Positions 1 to 6,724 of a DNA stretch of 7,415 nt are shown here, piece after piece. The first letter of the stretch is position 1, and each line of letters begins with the position of its first letter. The position numbers were made by a program, and so were the translations under genes. The DNA comes from Cyclobacteriaceae bacterium (lineage in GTDB: Bacteria > Bacteroidota > Bacteroidia > Cytophagales > Cyclobacteriaceae): positions 1-7,415 of the forward strand of contig JANYDR010000194.1 in the NCBI GenBank assembly GCA_025363495.1, in the 5' to 3' direction. Below the pieces are notes generated by a model. The model was not told the origin of the DNA. It worked only from the letters and a program-made list of their open reading frames with translations, and made no database searches.

Positions 1-498
1 GGAACCTGTTATGCCAGTCGTGTGTACTTCTTTAAGTAGTCCGGCTTTCGCAAGCGGCATTAATCCCAATTGAATAGTGGTAGCAAAGCACCCTGGATTG
101 GCAATGTTACTGGCTTTTTTTATCGCCTCACGCTGAAATTCAGGAAGTCCATAAACAAACTCGCGACCGCTTACCTTATCTCCCAGGCGAAAGTCATTTC
201 CCAAGTCAATAATTTTAACAGACGCTGGAAAAGTATGTTCGCTTAGTAATTTTTTACTCTCGCCATGACTTAGACAAAGAAACAGTACGTCAACGGGTTT
301 GTCAATTGCTGCCGTGAACTTTAGATCAGTCTCACCGTTTAAATCGGCATGTGATTCATACAAATACTTTTCAGCCTGACTTCGACTTTGTACAAAGACT
401 AACTCAACCGAAGGATGATTCAGCAGTAATCGTACTGTTTCTCCGCCGGTGTAGCCTGCGCCGCCTATGATTCCTGCTTTTATTTTTAGATTGTTCAT
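1..498 (-). CDS. argC: N-acetyl-gamma-glutamyl-phosphate reductase, 3' part cut off by the window edge
   Basis: ArgC reduces N-acyl-gamma-glutamyl phosphate to the semialdehyde with NADPH, a middle step of arginine synthesis in the cytoplasm. The frame is open from an ATG at 498 to base 1, giving 166 residues. The family is usually about 320-345 residues, so roughly the C-terminal half is missing. The N-terminus has the NAD(P)-binding Rossmann glycine motif GIIGGAGYTGGE (residues 9-20). LSHGES lies near residue 76 and DLGNDFRL at 98-105. The catalytic cysteine is in NPGCFAT (Cys137). It lies 92 bp downstream of argG on the same strand, so co-transcription is likely. No clear Shine-Dalgarno sequence precedes the ATG, as is common in Bacteroidota. 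In this phylum the acyl group may be acetyl or succinyl, and the sequence here does not decide which. The family call is very secure; only the truncation limits it. Confidence 0.95.
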   Translation of the reverse strand, partial: MNNLKIKAGIIGGAGYTGGETVRLLLNHPSVELVFVQSRSQAEKYLYESHADLNGETDLKFTAAIDKPVDVLFLCLSHGESKKLLSEHTFPASVKIIDLGNDFRLGDKVSGREFVYGLPEFQREAIKKASNIANPGCFATTIQLGLMPLAKAGLLKEVHTTGITGS

Positions 499-506
499 CT
501 TGTTAA

Positions 507-616
507 AAGCCTTAAGCCTAAAGTTGAAAGCTTAAAGCCAGAGTTAATTAATTTAATAAGTTGGTCATTTCAATTTTGAGTACTCAAGTTTTACACTTTC
601 AGCTTTCCGCTTTCAA
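507..616. repeat. Heptameric AAGC/CTTTC repeats in opposite orientation flanking the argG-argC junction
   Basis: On the plus strand, AAG(C) recurs exactly every 7 nt at 507, 514, 521, 528 and 535, as units such as AAGCCTT, AAGCCTA and AAGCTTA. Three further units, CTTTCAG, CTTTCCG and CTTTCAA, fill 596-616 in the opposite sense, within the last codons of argG. The block 523-538 is a 14/16 reverse-complement match to 602-617. The argG-argC transcript could therefore form a stem at this junction. Short heptad arrays like this are seen in intergenic DNA of some Bacteroidota; that is from memory. The effect on expression is unknown. Confidence 0.6.
576..587. repeat. 12-bp perfect palindrome just after argG
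   Basis: TTGAGTACTCAA is its own reverse complement and lies 3 bp past the argG stop codon (591-593 on the minus strand). It has no following T-run, so it does not look like an intrinsic terminator. It could be a small protein-binding dyad or chance. Confidence 0.35.
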
Positions 617-1805
617 CCTCTTCTTTCACTTGATGATAAATTCCCACCTGGTTCCCAAATATCTTTGTAAACCCCTTCACGTCATCTCCGGTCCAGCCAA
701 GGTTCATCTCACCGTATTTTCCGAATTTAGCAGACATCAGATCATAAGCTGACTGGATACCATTAACAATGAAACGGTACGGATACAAGGTAACAGAAAC
801 TTCACCCGTTACGTGCTGCTGCGAACTTGCAAGAAAAGCTTCCATATCGCGCATGATCGGATCAAGATACTGGCCCTCATGAAGCCAGTTGCCATAAAAT
901 TGGGCAAGCTGATCTTTCCAGCTCAACTGCCATTTGGTAAGCACGTGTTTCTCAAGGGCATGATGTGCCTTGATAATGAGGACCGGAGCAGCTGCTTCAA
1001 AGCCGACTCTTCCTTTGATACCAATAATGGTATCTCCAACATGAATATCGCGACCAATTCCATACGGCCCGGCGATTGTCTGAAGATGCTGAATTGCTTC
1101 TGAAGGATGATTGAATCTCTTTCCGTTGATCGTAAATAATTCTCCTTTTTCAAATCCAAGTGTTACGGTCTCATTCTCCTTTTTCGTCATTTGAGTTGGC
1201 CACGCTTCCTCAGGAAGCATTCCCATCGAATTGAGTGTTTCTTTTCCACCAACCGAAGTTCCCCATAGTCCTTTATTGATAGAGTACTTAGCCTTTTCAA
1301 AATTGTAGATTACTCCTTTGGATTTGAGGTAGTCGATTTCTGCCTCACGACTTAGCTTCTTGTCGCGAATCGGCGTGATGATCTCCAGGCCAGGACCGAG
1401 AATTTGAATGACCATGTCAAATCTCACCTGGTCGTTACCGGCGCCAGTGCTGCCATGAGCTACAGCATCCGCGCCGATTGCCACGGCGTAGCTGGCTGCG
1501 GCCAACGCCTGCGACATGCGTTCAGCACTTACGCTCAACGGATATGTTCCGTTCTTAAGTACATTTCCAAAAACGAGATACTTTATAACCTTTTCGTAAT
1601 AGTTCTTGGTTTCTTCAACAGCCTTGTGGGAAGCAACGCCCAACGCCAACGCGCGCTTTTCAATTTCAGCAAGCTCCTCTTTTGAAAACCCTCCGGTGTT
1701 CACCGTGAGAGTGTGAACCTCATACCCAAGGTCTTTTGATAAATAAATAGCGCAGTAGGAGGTATCCAATCCACCGCTAAAGGCCAATACGACTTTCTTT
1801 TTCAT
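591..1805 (-). CDS. argG: Argininosuccinate synthase
   Basis: ArgG condenses citrulline and aspartate, using ATP hydrolysed to AMP and pyrophosphate, to give argininosuccinate, the penultimate step of arginine synthesis. It works in the cytoplasm as a tetramer. The 404-residue product matches the usual bacterial length of about 400. The N-type ATP-binding loop AFSGGLDTS is at residues 8-16. The citrulline/aspartate-binding segment HGSTGAGNDQVRFD is at 117-130; many bacterial ArgGs have Lys where this protein has Ala. The start is the ATG at 1805; no upstream in-frame alternative is needed because the P-loop already sits at the expected distance. It lies between a GNAT gene (93 bp upstream) and argC (92 bp downstream) on the same strand, a recurrent Bacteroidota arg arrangement. 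Its last codons (ESGKLKV) fall inside a heptameric repeat, so the extreme C-terminus may have been shaped by that repeat rather than by function. Confidence 0.97.
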   Translation of the reverse strand: MKKKVVLAFSGGLDTSYCAIYLSKDLGYEVHTLTVNTGGFSKEELAEIEKRALALGVASHKAVEETKNYYEKVIKYLVFGNVLKNGTYPLSVSAERMSQALAAASYAVAIGADAVAHGSTGAGNDQVRFDMVIQILGPGLEIITPIRDKKLSREAEIDYLKSKGVIYNFEKAKYSINKGLWGTSVGGKETLNSMGMLPEEAWPTQMTKKENETVTLGFEKGELFTINGKRFNHPSEAIQHLQTIAGPYGIGRDIHVGDTIIGIKGRVGFEAAAPVLIIKAHHALEKHVLTKWQLSWKDQLAQFYGNWLHEGQYLDPIMRDMEAFLASSQQHVTGEVSVTLYPYRFIVNGIQSAYDLMSAKFGKYGEMNLGWTGDDVKGFTKIFGNQVGIYHQVKEEVESGKLKV

Positions 1806-1822
1806 GCTTTAAATAATAATTT

Positions 1823-1830
1823 CAAATATA
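1823..1830 (-). promoter_or_regulatory. Possible Bacteroidota -7 promoter element before argG
   Basis: Read on the minus strand, TATATTTG fits the Bacteroidota consensus TAnnTTTG and lies 17 bp before the argG ATG, which would give a very short leader. I see no TTG at the expected -33 distance, so this is only a weak candidate for an internal operon promoter. Confidence 0.25.
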
Positions 1831-1856
1831 CCCACGCCTTTCGGGTGAGTATATTT
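1824..1856. other. Hairpin in the GNAT-argG spacer
   Basis: The arms AAATATAC (1824-1831) and GTATATTT (1849-1856) pair perfectly over 8 bp. After one mismatch, CAC (1833-1835) pairs with GTG (1845-1847). The stem lies in the 93-bp spacer between the GNAT and argG and overlaps the candidate promoter. On the minus strand it ends in TATATTTG rather than a clean U-tract, so it is not a convincing terminator. It could be an operator dyad or an RNA processing or stability structure. Confidence 0.4.
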
Positions 1857-1898
1857 TTATATGAGATAGTTAAAATTCTTGTGGATTGATGGCGAATG

Positions 1899-2645
1899 CT
1901 ACCAGAAAAACAGGAAGCTGAGGATTGAATTTTTCCTTTCTTCCGTTTCTCCTTCACCTTCTTTTTTGCGCCAGCCCTTCAGCATTACAAACTGCTTCAG
2001 TCTCATAAAGCGTTCATAGATCCTGGAATTCTGAGCAAACTCCCTGCTCTCCCTGGCAACAGGCACCGGAACAAGGGAAGCAGCTTTGGCAGCCTCTTCA
2101 GCCGCTTTTTCAGCCGGATCGTAGAGCATAGCAGTGCACATACAGTTCTTGCGATCCTTGCTCATGAGTATCTCGTAGTTCACACAGCTTCTGCAGCCCT
2201 TCCAGAACTCTTCATCATTGGTAAGTTCTGAATAAGTGACTGGCTCGTAGCCGAGGTCTGAGTTGATCTTCATTACAGCAAGACCGGTAGTGAGGCCGAA
2301 AATTTTAGCATCAGGAAATTTCTTCCGCGAAAGCGCAAAGACTTTGTTTTTGATTTCTTTGGCTACACCAGACTTACGGAAAGCGGGTGAAACTATAAGG
2401 CCAGAGTTTGCTACGTATTTCTCGTGCTCCCAGGCTTCGATATAACAAAAGCCAACCCAAGTACCATCTGGAGTGACAGCAATGACGGCCTTGCCCTCAT
2501 CCATCTTCATCTGAATGTATTCGGGTGACCGCTTGGCTATTCCCGTTCCGCGGGCTTTGGCCGATTCTGCCATCTCAGTAGTGATGATGTCGGCATATTT
2601 TTTATCGTCCGGAGTTGCCTCTCGGACTATGATGTTCTGATCCAC
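1899..2645 (-). CDS. GNAT-family acyltransferase of the arginine cluster, candidate N-acylglutamate synthase
   Basis: This is a GCN5-related N-acetyltransferase. The acyl-CoA loop appears as RKSGVA (R-x-x-G-x-A) after a beta-strand SGLIVSPAF, followed by a helix and the segment FGLTTGLAVMKINSDLGYEPV. The chosen start is GTG at 2645, giving 248 residues beginning MDQNIIVREATP. The open frame extends to a TTG at 2690, but those 15 extra residues are a hydrophobic run unlike the soluble fold. An unusual cysteine set follows the core: CRSC, then CMC 13 residues later, spaced like a metal site. Beyond it is an Ala/Glu-rich then basic tail of about 70 residues ending in ILSFLFFW. It is first in an operon with argG and argC. 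In Bacteroidota a GNAT is commonly found directly before argG (recalled), and it is a good candidate for the first, glutamate-acylating step. The GNAT call is firm; the substrate is inferred from context. Confidence 0.85.
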   Translation of the reverse strand: MDQNIIVREATPDDKKYADIITTEMAESAKARGTGIAKRSPEYIQMKMDEGKAVIAVTPDGTWVGFCYIEAWEHEKYVANSGLIVSPAFRKSGVAKEIKNKVFALSRKKFPDAKIFGLTTGLAVMKINSDLGYEPVTYSELTNDEEFWKGCRSCVNYEILMSKDRKNCMCTAMLYDPAEKAAEEAAKAASLVPVPVARESREFAQNSRIYERFMRLKQFVMLKGWRKKEGEGETEERKNSILSFLFFW

Positions 2646-3026
2646 TATAAGTAATAATTGAATTAAGAGAAAAACGAAAAGAAAGTACAAAAAGCGTTCC
2701 TGCCGAAGCAGAATTGCTATTCAGTGTACGCCTGAAGTATCAAATCCTGATTTGCCTTCGGAAACTTCTGATCACTATGGGAAGTGAATTGAACCAGCTG
2801 CGGAGCAGGCTATCGAAAGAGCCTGTGGACGCTGCAAAGGTGAAGTTGTTTTTCAATTTCGTTGTTACAAGTTAAACGGTAGTTGCGTTGTAAACTTCTA
2901 ATAAGATTTATACAAAAATAAGGGATAAATAAGTTACTACGCTAATATTTCTTTAACGATTTTTAAATCAAAAAGATTTCATGCTAAAGTAAATCTTGAA
3001 GTCATACCTTGTGCGTACTTATATTA
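2646..3026. other. Divergent intergenic region between the arg operon and the DedA gene
   Basis: This spacer of about 380 bp must hold the promoters for both the minus-strand arg operon and the plus-strand DedA gene. The half near DedA (about 2875-3005) is strongly A/T-rich. On the minus strand, 2920 to 2913 reads TATTTTTG, which fits TAnnTTTG, but lacks a TTG at -33 and would leave a leader of about 260 nt. I see no tRNA, riboswitch-like structure, repeat or convincing small gene. No argR-like gene is present here. Confidence 0.4.
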
Positions 3027-3614
3027 ATGGAAGAATTTCTTCATCAATACGGTTACATAGCACTCTCAATAGGTACTTTCCTGGAGGGTGAAACGGCAAT
3101 CCTGGTGGCATCATCACTGGTGAACAGTGGCTTCTTTGAATGGCCCTACACGGTTGTATTTGGCTTTTTTGGGAGTTTTGTGAGTGATTGGCTTTACTTT
3201 ATCATTGGCCGGCTTAATGGAAAATATTTTGTTGACAAGCGTCCTAACCTCAAGACAAAGCTTCAGCCCGCACAAAACTTTTTCAAAACACATCGACTGC
3301 AAATTCTTTTTAGTTACAGGTTCCTCTATGGCTTCCGCATCATTTTGCCGTTGATGATTGGCATGAGCGACATTAAATTATTGCAGTTTTTTGGCTATAG
3401 CATTGCCGCGGGCATGATTTGGGCAACTACCGTGAGTTCGGTGGGTTACGTCGCTGGGGTGATTTTTGAGTTAACACCCGCGTCATTTGAGGATAATGTG
3501 CTATTCATCGTGCTTGGCTTCTCTGCTTTTGGATTGCTCGTTGGTTACTCGGTTAAGAGGTATGCGGAGAAGAGGATGGGAGTTCCACAAGTGCAAAGTG
3601 ATATCCGATCATAA
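3027..3614 (+). CDS. DedA-family integral membrane protein
   Basis: DedA/SNARE-associated (VTT domain) proteins are inner-membrane proteins linked to lipid-carrier or phospholipid flipping and to membrane homeostasis; the substrate of this one is unknown. From the ATG at 3027 it has 195 residues, a normal family length, and begins MEEFLHQYGYIALSIG, the usual family opening. A TTG at 3009 would add six residues but fits less well. Family marks seen: acidic FLEGE soon after the start, GFFGSFVSDWLYFIIGR with the membrane-embedded Asp and the GR pair, and SYRFLYGFR carrying two arginines six residues apart, matching the paired functional arginines of the family. Several hydrophobic segments follow, and the C-terminus is a short charged tail. 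It is a single gene transcribed away from the arg operon and converging on the permease gene. The family call is firm; the specific role is not known. Confidence 0.9.
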   Translation: MEEFLHQYGYIALSIGTFLEGETAILVASSLVNSGFFEWPYTVVFGFFGSFVSDWLYFIIGRLNGKYFVDKRPNLKTKLQPAQNFFKTHRLQILFSYRFLYGFRIILPLMIGMSDIKLLQFFGYSIAAGMIWATTVSSVGYVAGVIFELTPASFEDNVLFIVLGFSAFGLLVGYSVKRYAEKRMGVPQVQSDIRS

Positions 3615-4069
3615 TAATTCCATGATTACAAAATTGAATTTTCGGATGGGTTATGGAGGGTATTAGGCATTAGGAAGCGCCCGAACGGATGCCGCTTTAA
3701 CATAACTTTTTTTAAACCTCCGGCTGCATTTTACGGCAGAGGCGCAGAGGGTTCTTTAAATACAAACAGAAAAAAGGAGCGCAGAGTCGATAGTGTATTA
3801 AGGTGTTCCCTTGCGAGCTTCACTCTTGTTTAAGACTTAAGTTTACTTAGTAGAAGTTCTAATTCAAATGCGAAGCACGCAGCGCAAGACTCAACTTAAA
3901 CTGCGACTCTGCGACCTCAATTCATTTTTTAGCGCTGGCAGAAAAGCTCTGCGCCTCTGCCGTAAAATGCCGCCGGATGGATTCATTTTCTCGGTATTTG
4001 ATTAAATAAGATTTGAACCAACACTTGCCAATAATATAATAATTATGCTTGTTAAATTAGCACTAGACT
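3615..4069. other. Convergent spacer between the DedA and permease genes
   Basis: These 455 bp lie between the 3' ends of two converging genes. More than half is the palindromic element at 3719-3977, described separately. The left flank (3615-3718) and the A/T-rich right flank (3978-4069) show no gene, RNA or clean GC-rich hairpin with a T-run. Termination of both transcripts may therefore depend on the palindrome itself. Confidence 0.5.
3719..3977. repeat. 259-bp imperfect palindrome with 31-nt terminal inverted repeats (MITE- or REP-like)
   Basis: The left arm 3719-3749 and right arm 3947-3977 are reverse complements at 30 of 31 positions, reading through ATTTTACGGCAGAGGCGCAG on the plus strand of the left arm. 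Nested inside are further pairings in correct order: 3780-3789 with 3904-3913 (10/10), 3798-3802 with 3895-3899, 3810-3815 with 3883-3888, and 3817-3821 with 3872-3876. The whole could fold as one long interrupted hairpin around 3848. GCAGAG-rich ends of this type resemble dispersed intergenic repeats in many environmental bacteria, a resemblance I recall but did not search. No transposase or other open frame lies within it, and no clear target-site duplication flanks it. Its place between converging genes suggests it may act as a two-way terminator or 3'-end stabiliser. Confidence 0.8.
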
Positions 4070-6520
4070 TTATTCGTAATGTAAAGTATTCGCCGGATTC
4101 GACATCGCTGCTTTAATCGTTTGAATACTTACGGTCAGGAGTGCTATAGCGATAGCCAATATGGCCGTTCCGGCATAGACAAGTACATTCATATCGATAT
4201 GATACGCAAAGGTGTCAAGCCAACGGCCCATAAAAATCCAGGCTATTGGCCAGGCTACAAGGTTGGCCACAAGAATCAGTGTAACAATCTCCTTTGATAG
4301 GAGAGTTAGAATGTTCGGCACTGTAGCGCCGAGTACTTTGCGAATGCCGATCTCTTTGATTCTTTGCATGGTATTGAAGGTGGCCAACCCAAATAATCCA
4401 AGGCAAGCGATGAAGATTGCAAGACCCGAGAATATCGAGAAAAGCTGACTCTGTTTTTGTTCATCCTGATATAATCTATCGTAACGGTCTGACAGGTATT
4501 GATACTCAAAGGGGCGATTTGGCAAAAATTCTTTCCAGACTTTTTCCAGGTAGGAAATACCTTCCTGAAAATTGTCTCCCGAAATATTAATGGTTAGGTC
4601 GCTATACCTGTTCCCCTTTACCGGAAAGAAAACAATTGGTATGATCCGCTGATGAAGCGATTCAAAATGGAAATCTTTTACAACCCCGATTAATTTCCCT
4701 TTTACCCCATTGTACTGAAAGTCCTTATTTATCCCTTCCGATGGGTCATTCCATCCATATTCCCGCGCTGCTGTCTCATTGATAACAAACGCCAGAGAGT
4801 CATCTGTTTTGATCGATTTATCAAAGTCGCGACCAGCCACAAACTCCATCCCGTAGGTCTTAAAAAATTCCGGATCGGTTGTTACCATTTTTGTTGTAAC
4901 TCCAGTGTTCACAAGACTGTCGCCTTTCATAATCAAAGGAGGTCCGGCACTATTTAAAAGCCTGTTGGTAGGAACGAGAGTTGAGCGCCCGACATTCTTT
5001 ATAAGCGCCGACTTTGTTAATTCATTATAAAAAGCATCATAGGTACCCGAGAGCTCTCTATAATATTGTACAGTAACCATCCTGTTTTTATCATAACCAA
5101 GATTACTTGAGTTGAGAAAACCTAACTGCTGATATATAATGACGGTTGAAATAATAAGGAATGTCGATATCGCAAATTGAGCTATAACCAATGCTTTACG
5201 GATTCCGCCTTTTCCCTTTGAGATGCCTTGCTGTCCTTTGAGAACAAGCGCGGGGTTGTATGCGGAGATTACAAATGCAGGATAAATTCCGGCCAATAAT
5301 CCCACAAAAATGGCGAATCCAACTAATCCTATAACTACCTGCCACTGCTGAATTGACAATGTTTTGGATGTAAACTGATTAAGCCAATCGATGGACATGA
5401 AAGAAAATATCGCGGACAATACCATTGCAAGCATCGCGATTAGAATTGATTCACTTAAATACTGATTGATCAGTTGATTTTTGAAAGCGCCGACAGCTTT
5501 GCGAAGTCCAACTTCTTTAGCTCGTTTTGTTGCGCGTGCAGTGGAGAGGTTGACAAAATTGAAACAGGCAATCAGAATTATAAATATTCCGATAGTACTC
5601 ATGATATAAACATTCGTCATGCTTCCACCTGCTTCCAACTCATCATCGAGATGTGAGAGAAGATGAATATCGGTCACTTTCTGTACGTTCAATCGTGTGG
5701 TTTGAGATGCAACAAATGTGGGAGCAGCGCCGAAATTTGCGATTGCATACGGTCCGAAATGCTTATCGAGGAATGCTGGCATTTGAGCCTCAAGTTTTTT
5801 TGGATCAGCGCCTGCTTCGAGAAGTATATAGGTGCCAAAGGAATTGTTACCCCAATTGGTTTCAAGCCCCTTTCTTCCATAGATCGTGCTGTCATTGAGC
5901 GTGCTGAAAGAAACAAGGAATTCAGGATGCCAATGAGATTGATGAGGAAGATCTTTGTATACGCCTGTTATTTCAAGGTCATACTTATCATTTCCCCTGA
6001 GTTGCTTGCCAATAATATTAGTCGTTCCGAAATATTTTTCAGCAGCGGATTCAGAAACGGCGATAGTAAAAGGTCGCTCCAATGCCTGACCTTGATTTCC
6101 TGAAATAAAACTGAAATCGAAAATTTTAAAAATGTTTGGTTCTGCTACAAATACGTATTCCTCTCTGAATACTTTTTTCAATTCTCCATTTTCTTCCAAC
6201 CCCAAAACGTAATTGAAATTGACCGTACGGGCCATTATTTCAATCTCCCCGAAGTCATTTTTTGCGAGGGGTCCGATAGGAGGTGCCACATTTCCCAAAC
6301 GAAGATTGATTGATCCATCCTGTGATAAGAAATCGCGTGTAATACGGTAGGTTCTGTCGGCATGCGAATTGTATTGATCATATCTCAATTCATCTGCCAC
6401 ATACAAATAAATCATCAGCGCGCAACTCATGGCCAATGCAAGCCCAGCGATATTGATAAAAGCAGTCAACTTGTTTCTGAAAATGCTTCTGAACGCGGCT
6501 TTAAGATAATTTTTGATCAT
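4070..6520 (-). CDS. FtsX/MacB-type ABC transporter permease, duplicated architecture
   Basis: This 816-residue inner-membrane protein belongs to the MacB-PCD/FtsX permease group. Members work with a separate ATPase and move or sense substrates at the periplasmic side rather than acting as channels. Eight membrane segments are visible, near residues 18-41, 305-323, 358-380, 395-418, 443-463, 693-715, 742-764 and 779-800. Two large extracytoplasmic domains lie at about 43-300 and 465-690. The cytoplasmic coupling motif occurs twice, as EVGLRKAVGA (336-345) and EIGIRKVLGA (723-732), showing internal duplication. The start ATG at 6520 gives the usual opening MIKNYLKAAFRSIFRNK. No partner ATPase is encoded in this window; in Bacteroidota these long permeases are often multi-copy and stand apart from the ATPase (recalled). 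A histidine kinase gene lies 204 bp upstream on the same strand, but control of the permease by it is only a guess. The substrate is unknown; antimicrobial efflux, lipoprotein or peptide export are all possible. Confidence 0.9.
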   Translation of the reverse strand: MIKNYLKAAFRSIFRNKLTAFINIAGLALAMSCALMIYLYVADELRYDQYNSHADRTYRITRDFLSQDGSINLRLGNVAPPIGPLAKNDFGEIEIMARTVNFNYVLGLEENGELKKVFREEYVFVAEPNIFKIFDFSFISGNQGQALERPFTIAVSESAAEKYFGTTNIIGKQLRGNDKYDLEITGVYKDLPHQSHWHPEFLVSFSTLNDSTIYGRKGLETNWGNNSFGTYILLEAGADPKKLEAQMPAFLDKHFGPYAIANFGAAPTFVASQTTRLNVQKVTDIHLLSHLDDELEAGGSMTNVYIMSTIGIFIILIACFNFVNLSTARATKRAKEVGLRKAVGAFKNQLINQYLSESILIAMLAMVLSAIFSFMSIDWLNQFTSKTLSIQQWQVVIGLVGFAIFVGLLAGIYPAFVISAYNPALVLKGQQGISKGKGGIRKALVIAQFAISTFLIISTVIIYQQLGFLNSSNLGYDKNRMVTVQYYRELSGTYDAFYNELTKSALIKNVGRSTLVPTNRLLNSAGPPLIMKGDSLVNTGVTTKMVTTDPEFFKTYGMEFVAGRDFDKSIKTDDSLAFVINETAAREYGWNDPSEGINKDFQYNGVKGKLIGVVKDFHFESLHQRIIPIVFFPVKGNRYSDLTINISGDNFQEGISYLEKVWKEFLPNRPFEYQYLSDRYDRLYQDEQKQSQLFSIFSGLAIFIACLGLFGLATFNTMQRIKEIGIRKVLGATVPNILTLLSKEIVTLILVANLVAWPIAWIFMGRWLDTFAYHIDMNVLVYAGTAILAIAIALLTVSIQTIKAAMSNPANTLHYE

Positions 6521-6626
6521 GTGCCTATGGATTTAAGAATGGAAAACGCACCACTATTTAACTACTACATAACGACTCAACTTATTTGCAATGGATGCTT
6601 ATCGTTTACAAATAATTTGATTTTGA

Positions 6627-6644
6627 ATTGAAACAAATTTCAAT
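6627..6644. promoter_or_regulatory. Perfect 7-bp dyad upstream of the permease gene, possible operator
   Basis: ATTGAAA (6627-6633), a CAAA spacer and TTTCAAT (6638-6644) form a perfect inverted repeat in the 204-bp spacer between the kinase stop and the permease start, 107 bp before the permease ATG. It is A/T-rich and not followed by a T-run on the minus strand, so a transcription-factor site fits better than a terminator. The rest of this spacer shows no gene and no clear TAnnTTTG element. Confidence 0.3.
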
Positions 6645-6724
6645 CCAAAGTAAAAAGCTGAAAAATAAGGTTTGCTGAAAGGTTGGGAGGAAAGCGAGTG
6701 TTCAAAGGTGTACGACCGTGTGCG

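Noticed and set aside
2646..2690. A hydrophobic N-terminal segment (YFLFVFLLIQLLLI) on the GNAT as a signal anchor
   Set aside because: It needs a TTG start, and GNATs of this kind are soluble. The GTG at 2645 gives a normal N-terminus instead.
2777..2875. A 32-codon plus-strand reading frame starting MGSELNQLRSRL in the divergent spacer
   Set aside because: It is short, has no recognisable family or clear translation signal, and lies in a region expected to hold promoters. Chance is enough to explain it.
3643..3980. CGGATGG at 3643-3649 and 3974-3980 as a possible target-site duplication of the palindromic element
   Set aside because: The left copy is about 70 bp outside the left arm and the right copy overlaps the right arm, so the two do not bracket the element symmetrically.
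3615..4069. A CRISPR array, tRNA or transposase remnant in the convergent spacer
   Set aside because: The repeats are two inverted arms rather than regularly spaced direct repeats, and neither a cloverleaf nor a transposase-like frame is visible.
4024..6018. Direct repeat CTTGCCAATAATAT at 4024-4037 and 6005-6018
   Set aside because: A single 14-nt A/T-rich match in 7.4 kb is within reach of chance, and the second copy is inside the permease coding sequence with no flanking structure.
561..6631. Other reading frames of 60-150 codons lying opposite to or within argG, the GNAT, DedA and permease genes
   Set aside because: They overlap strongly supported genes in other frames, have no recognisable domain and read as shadows of those genes.
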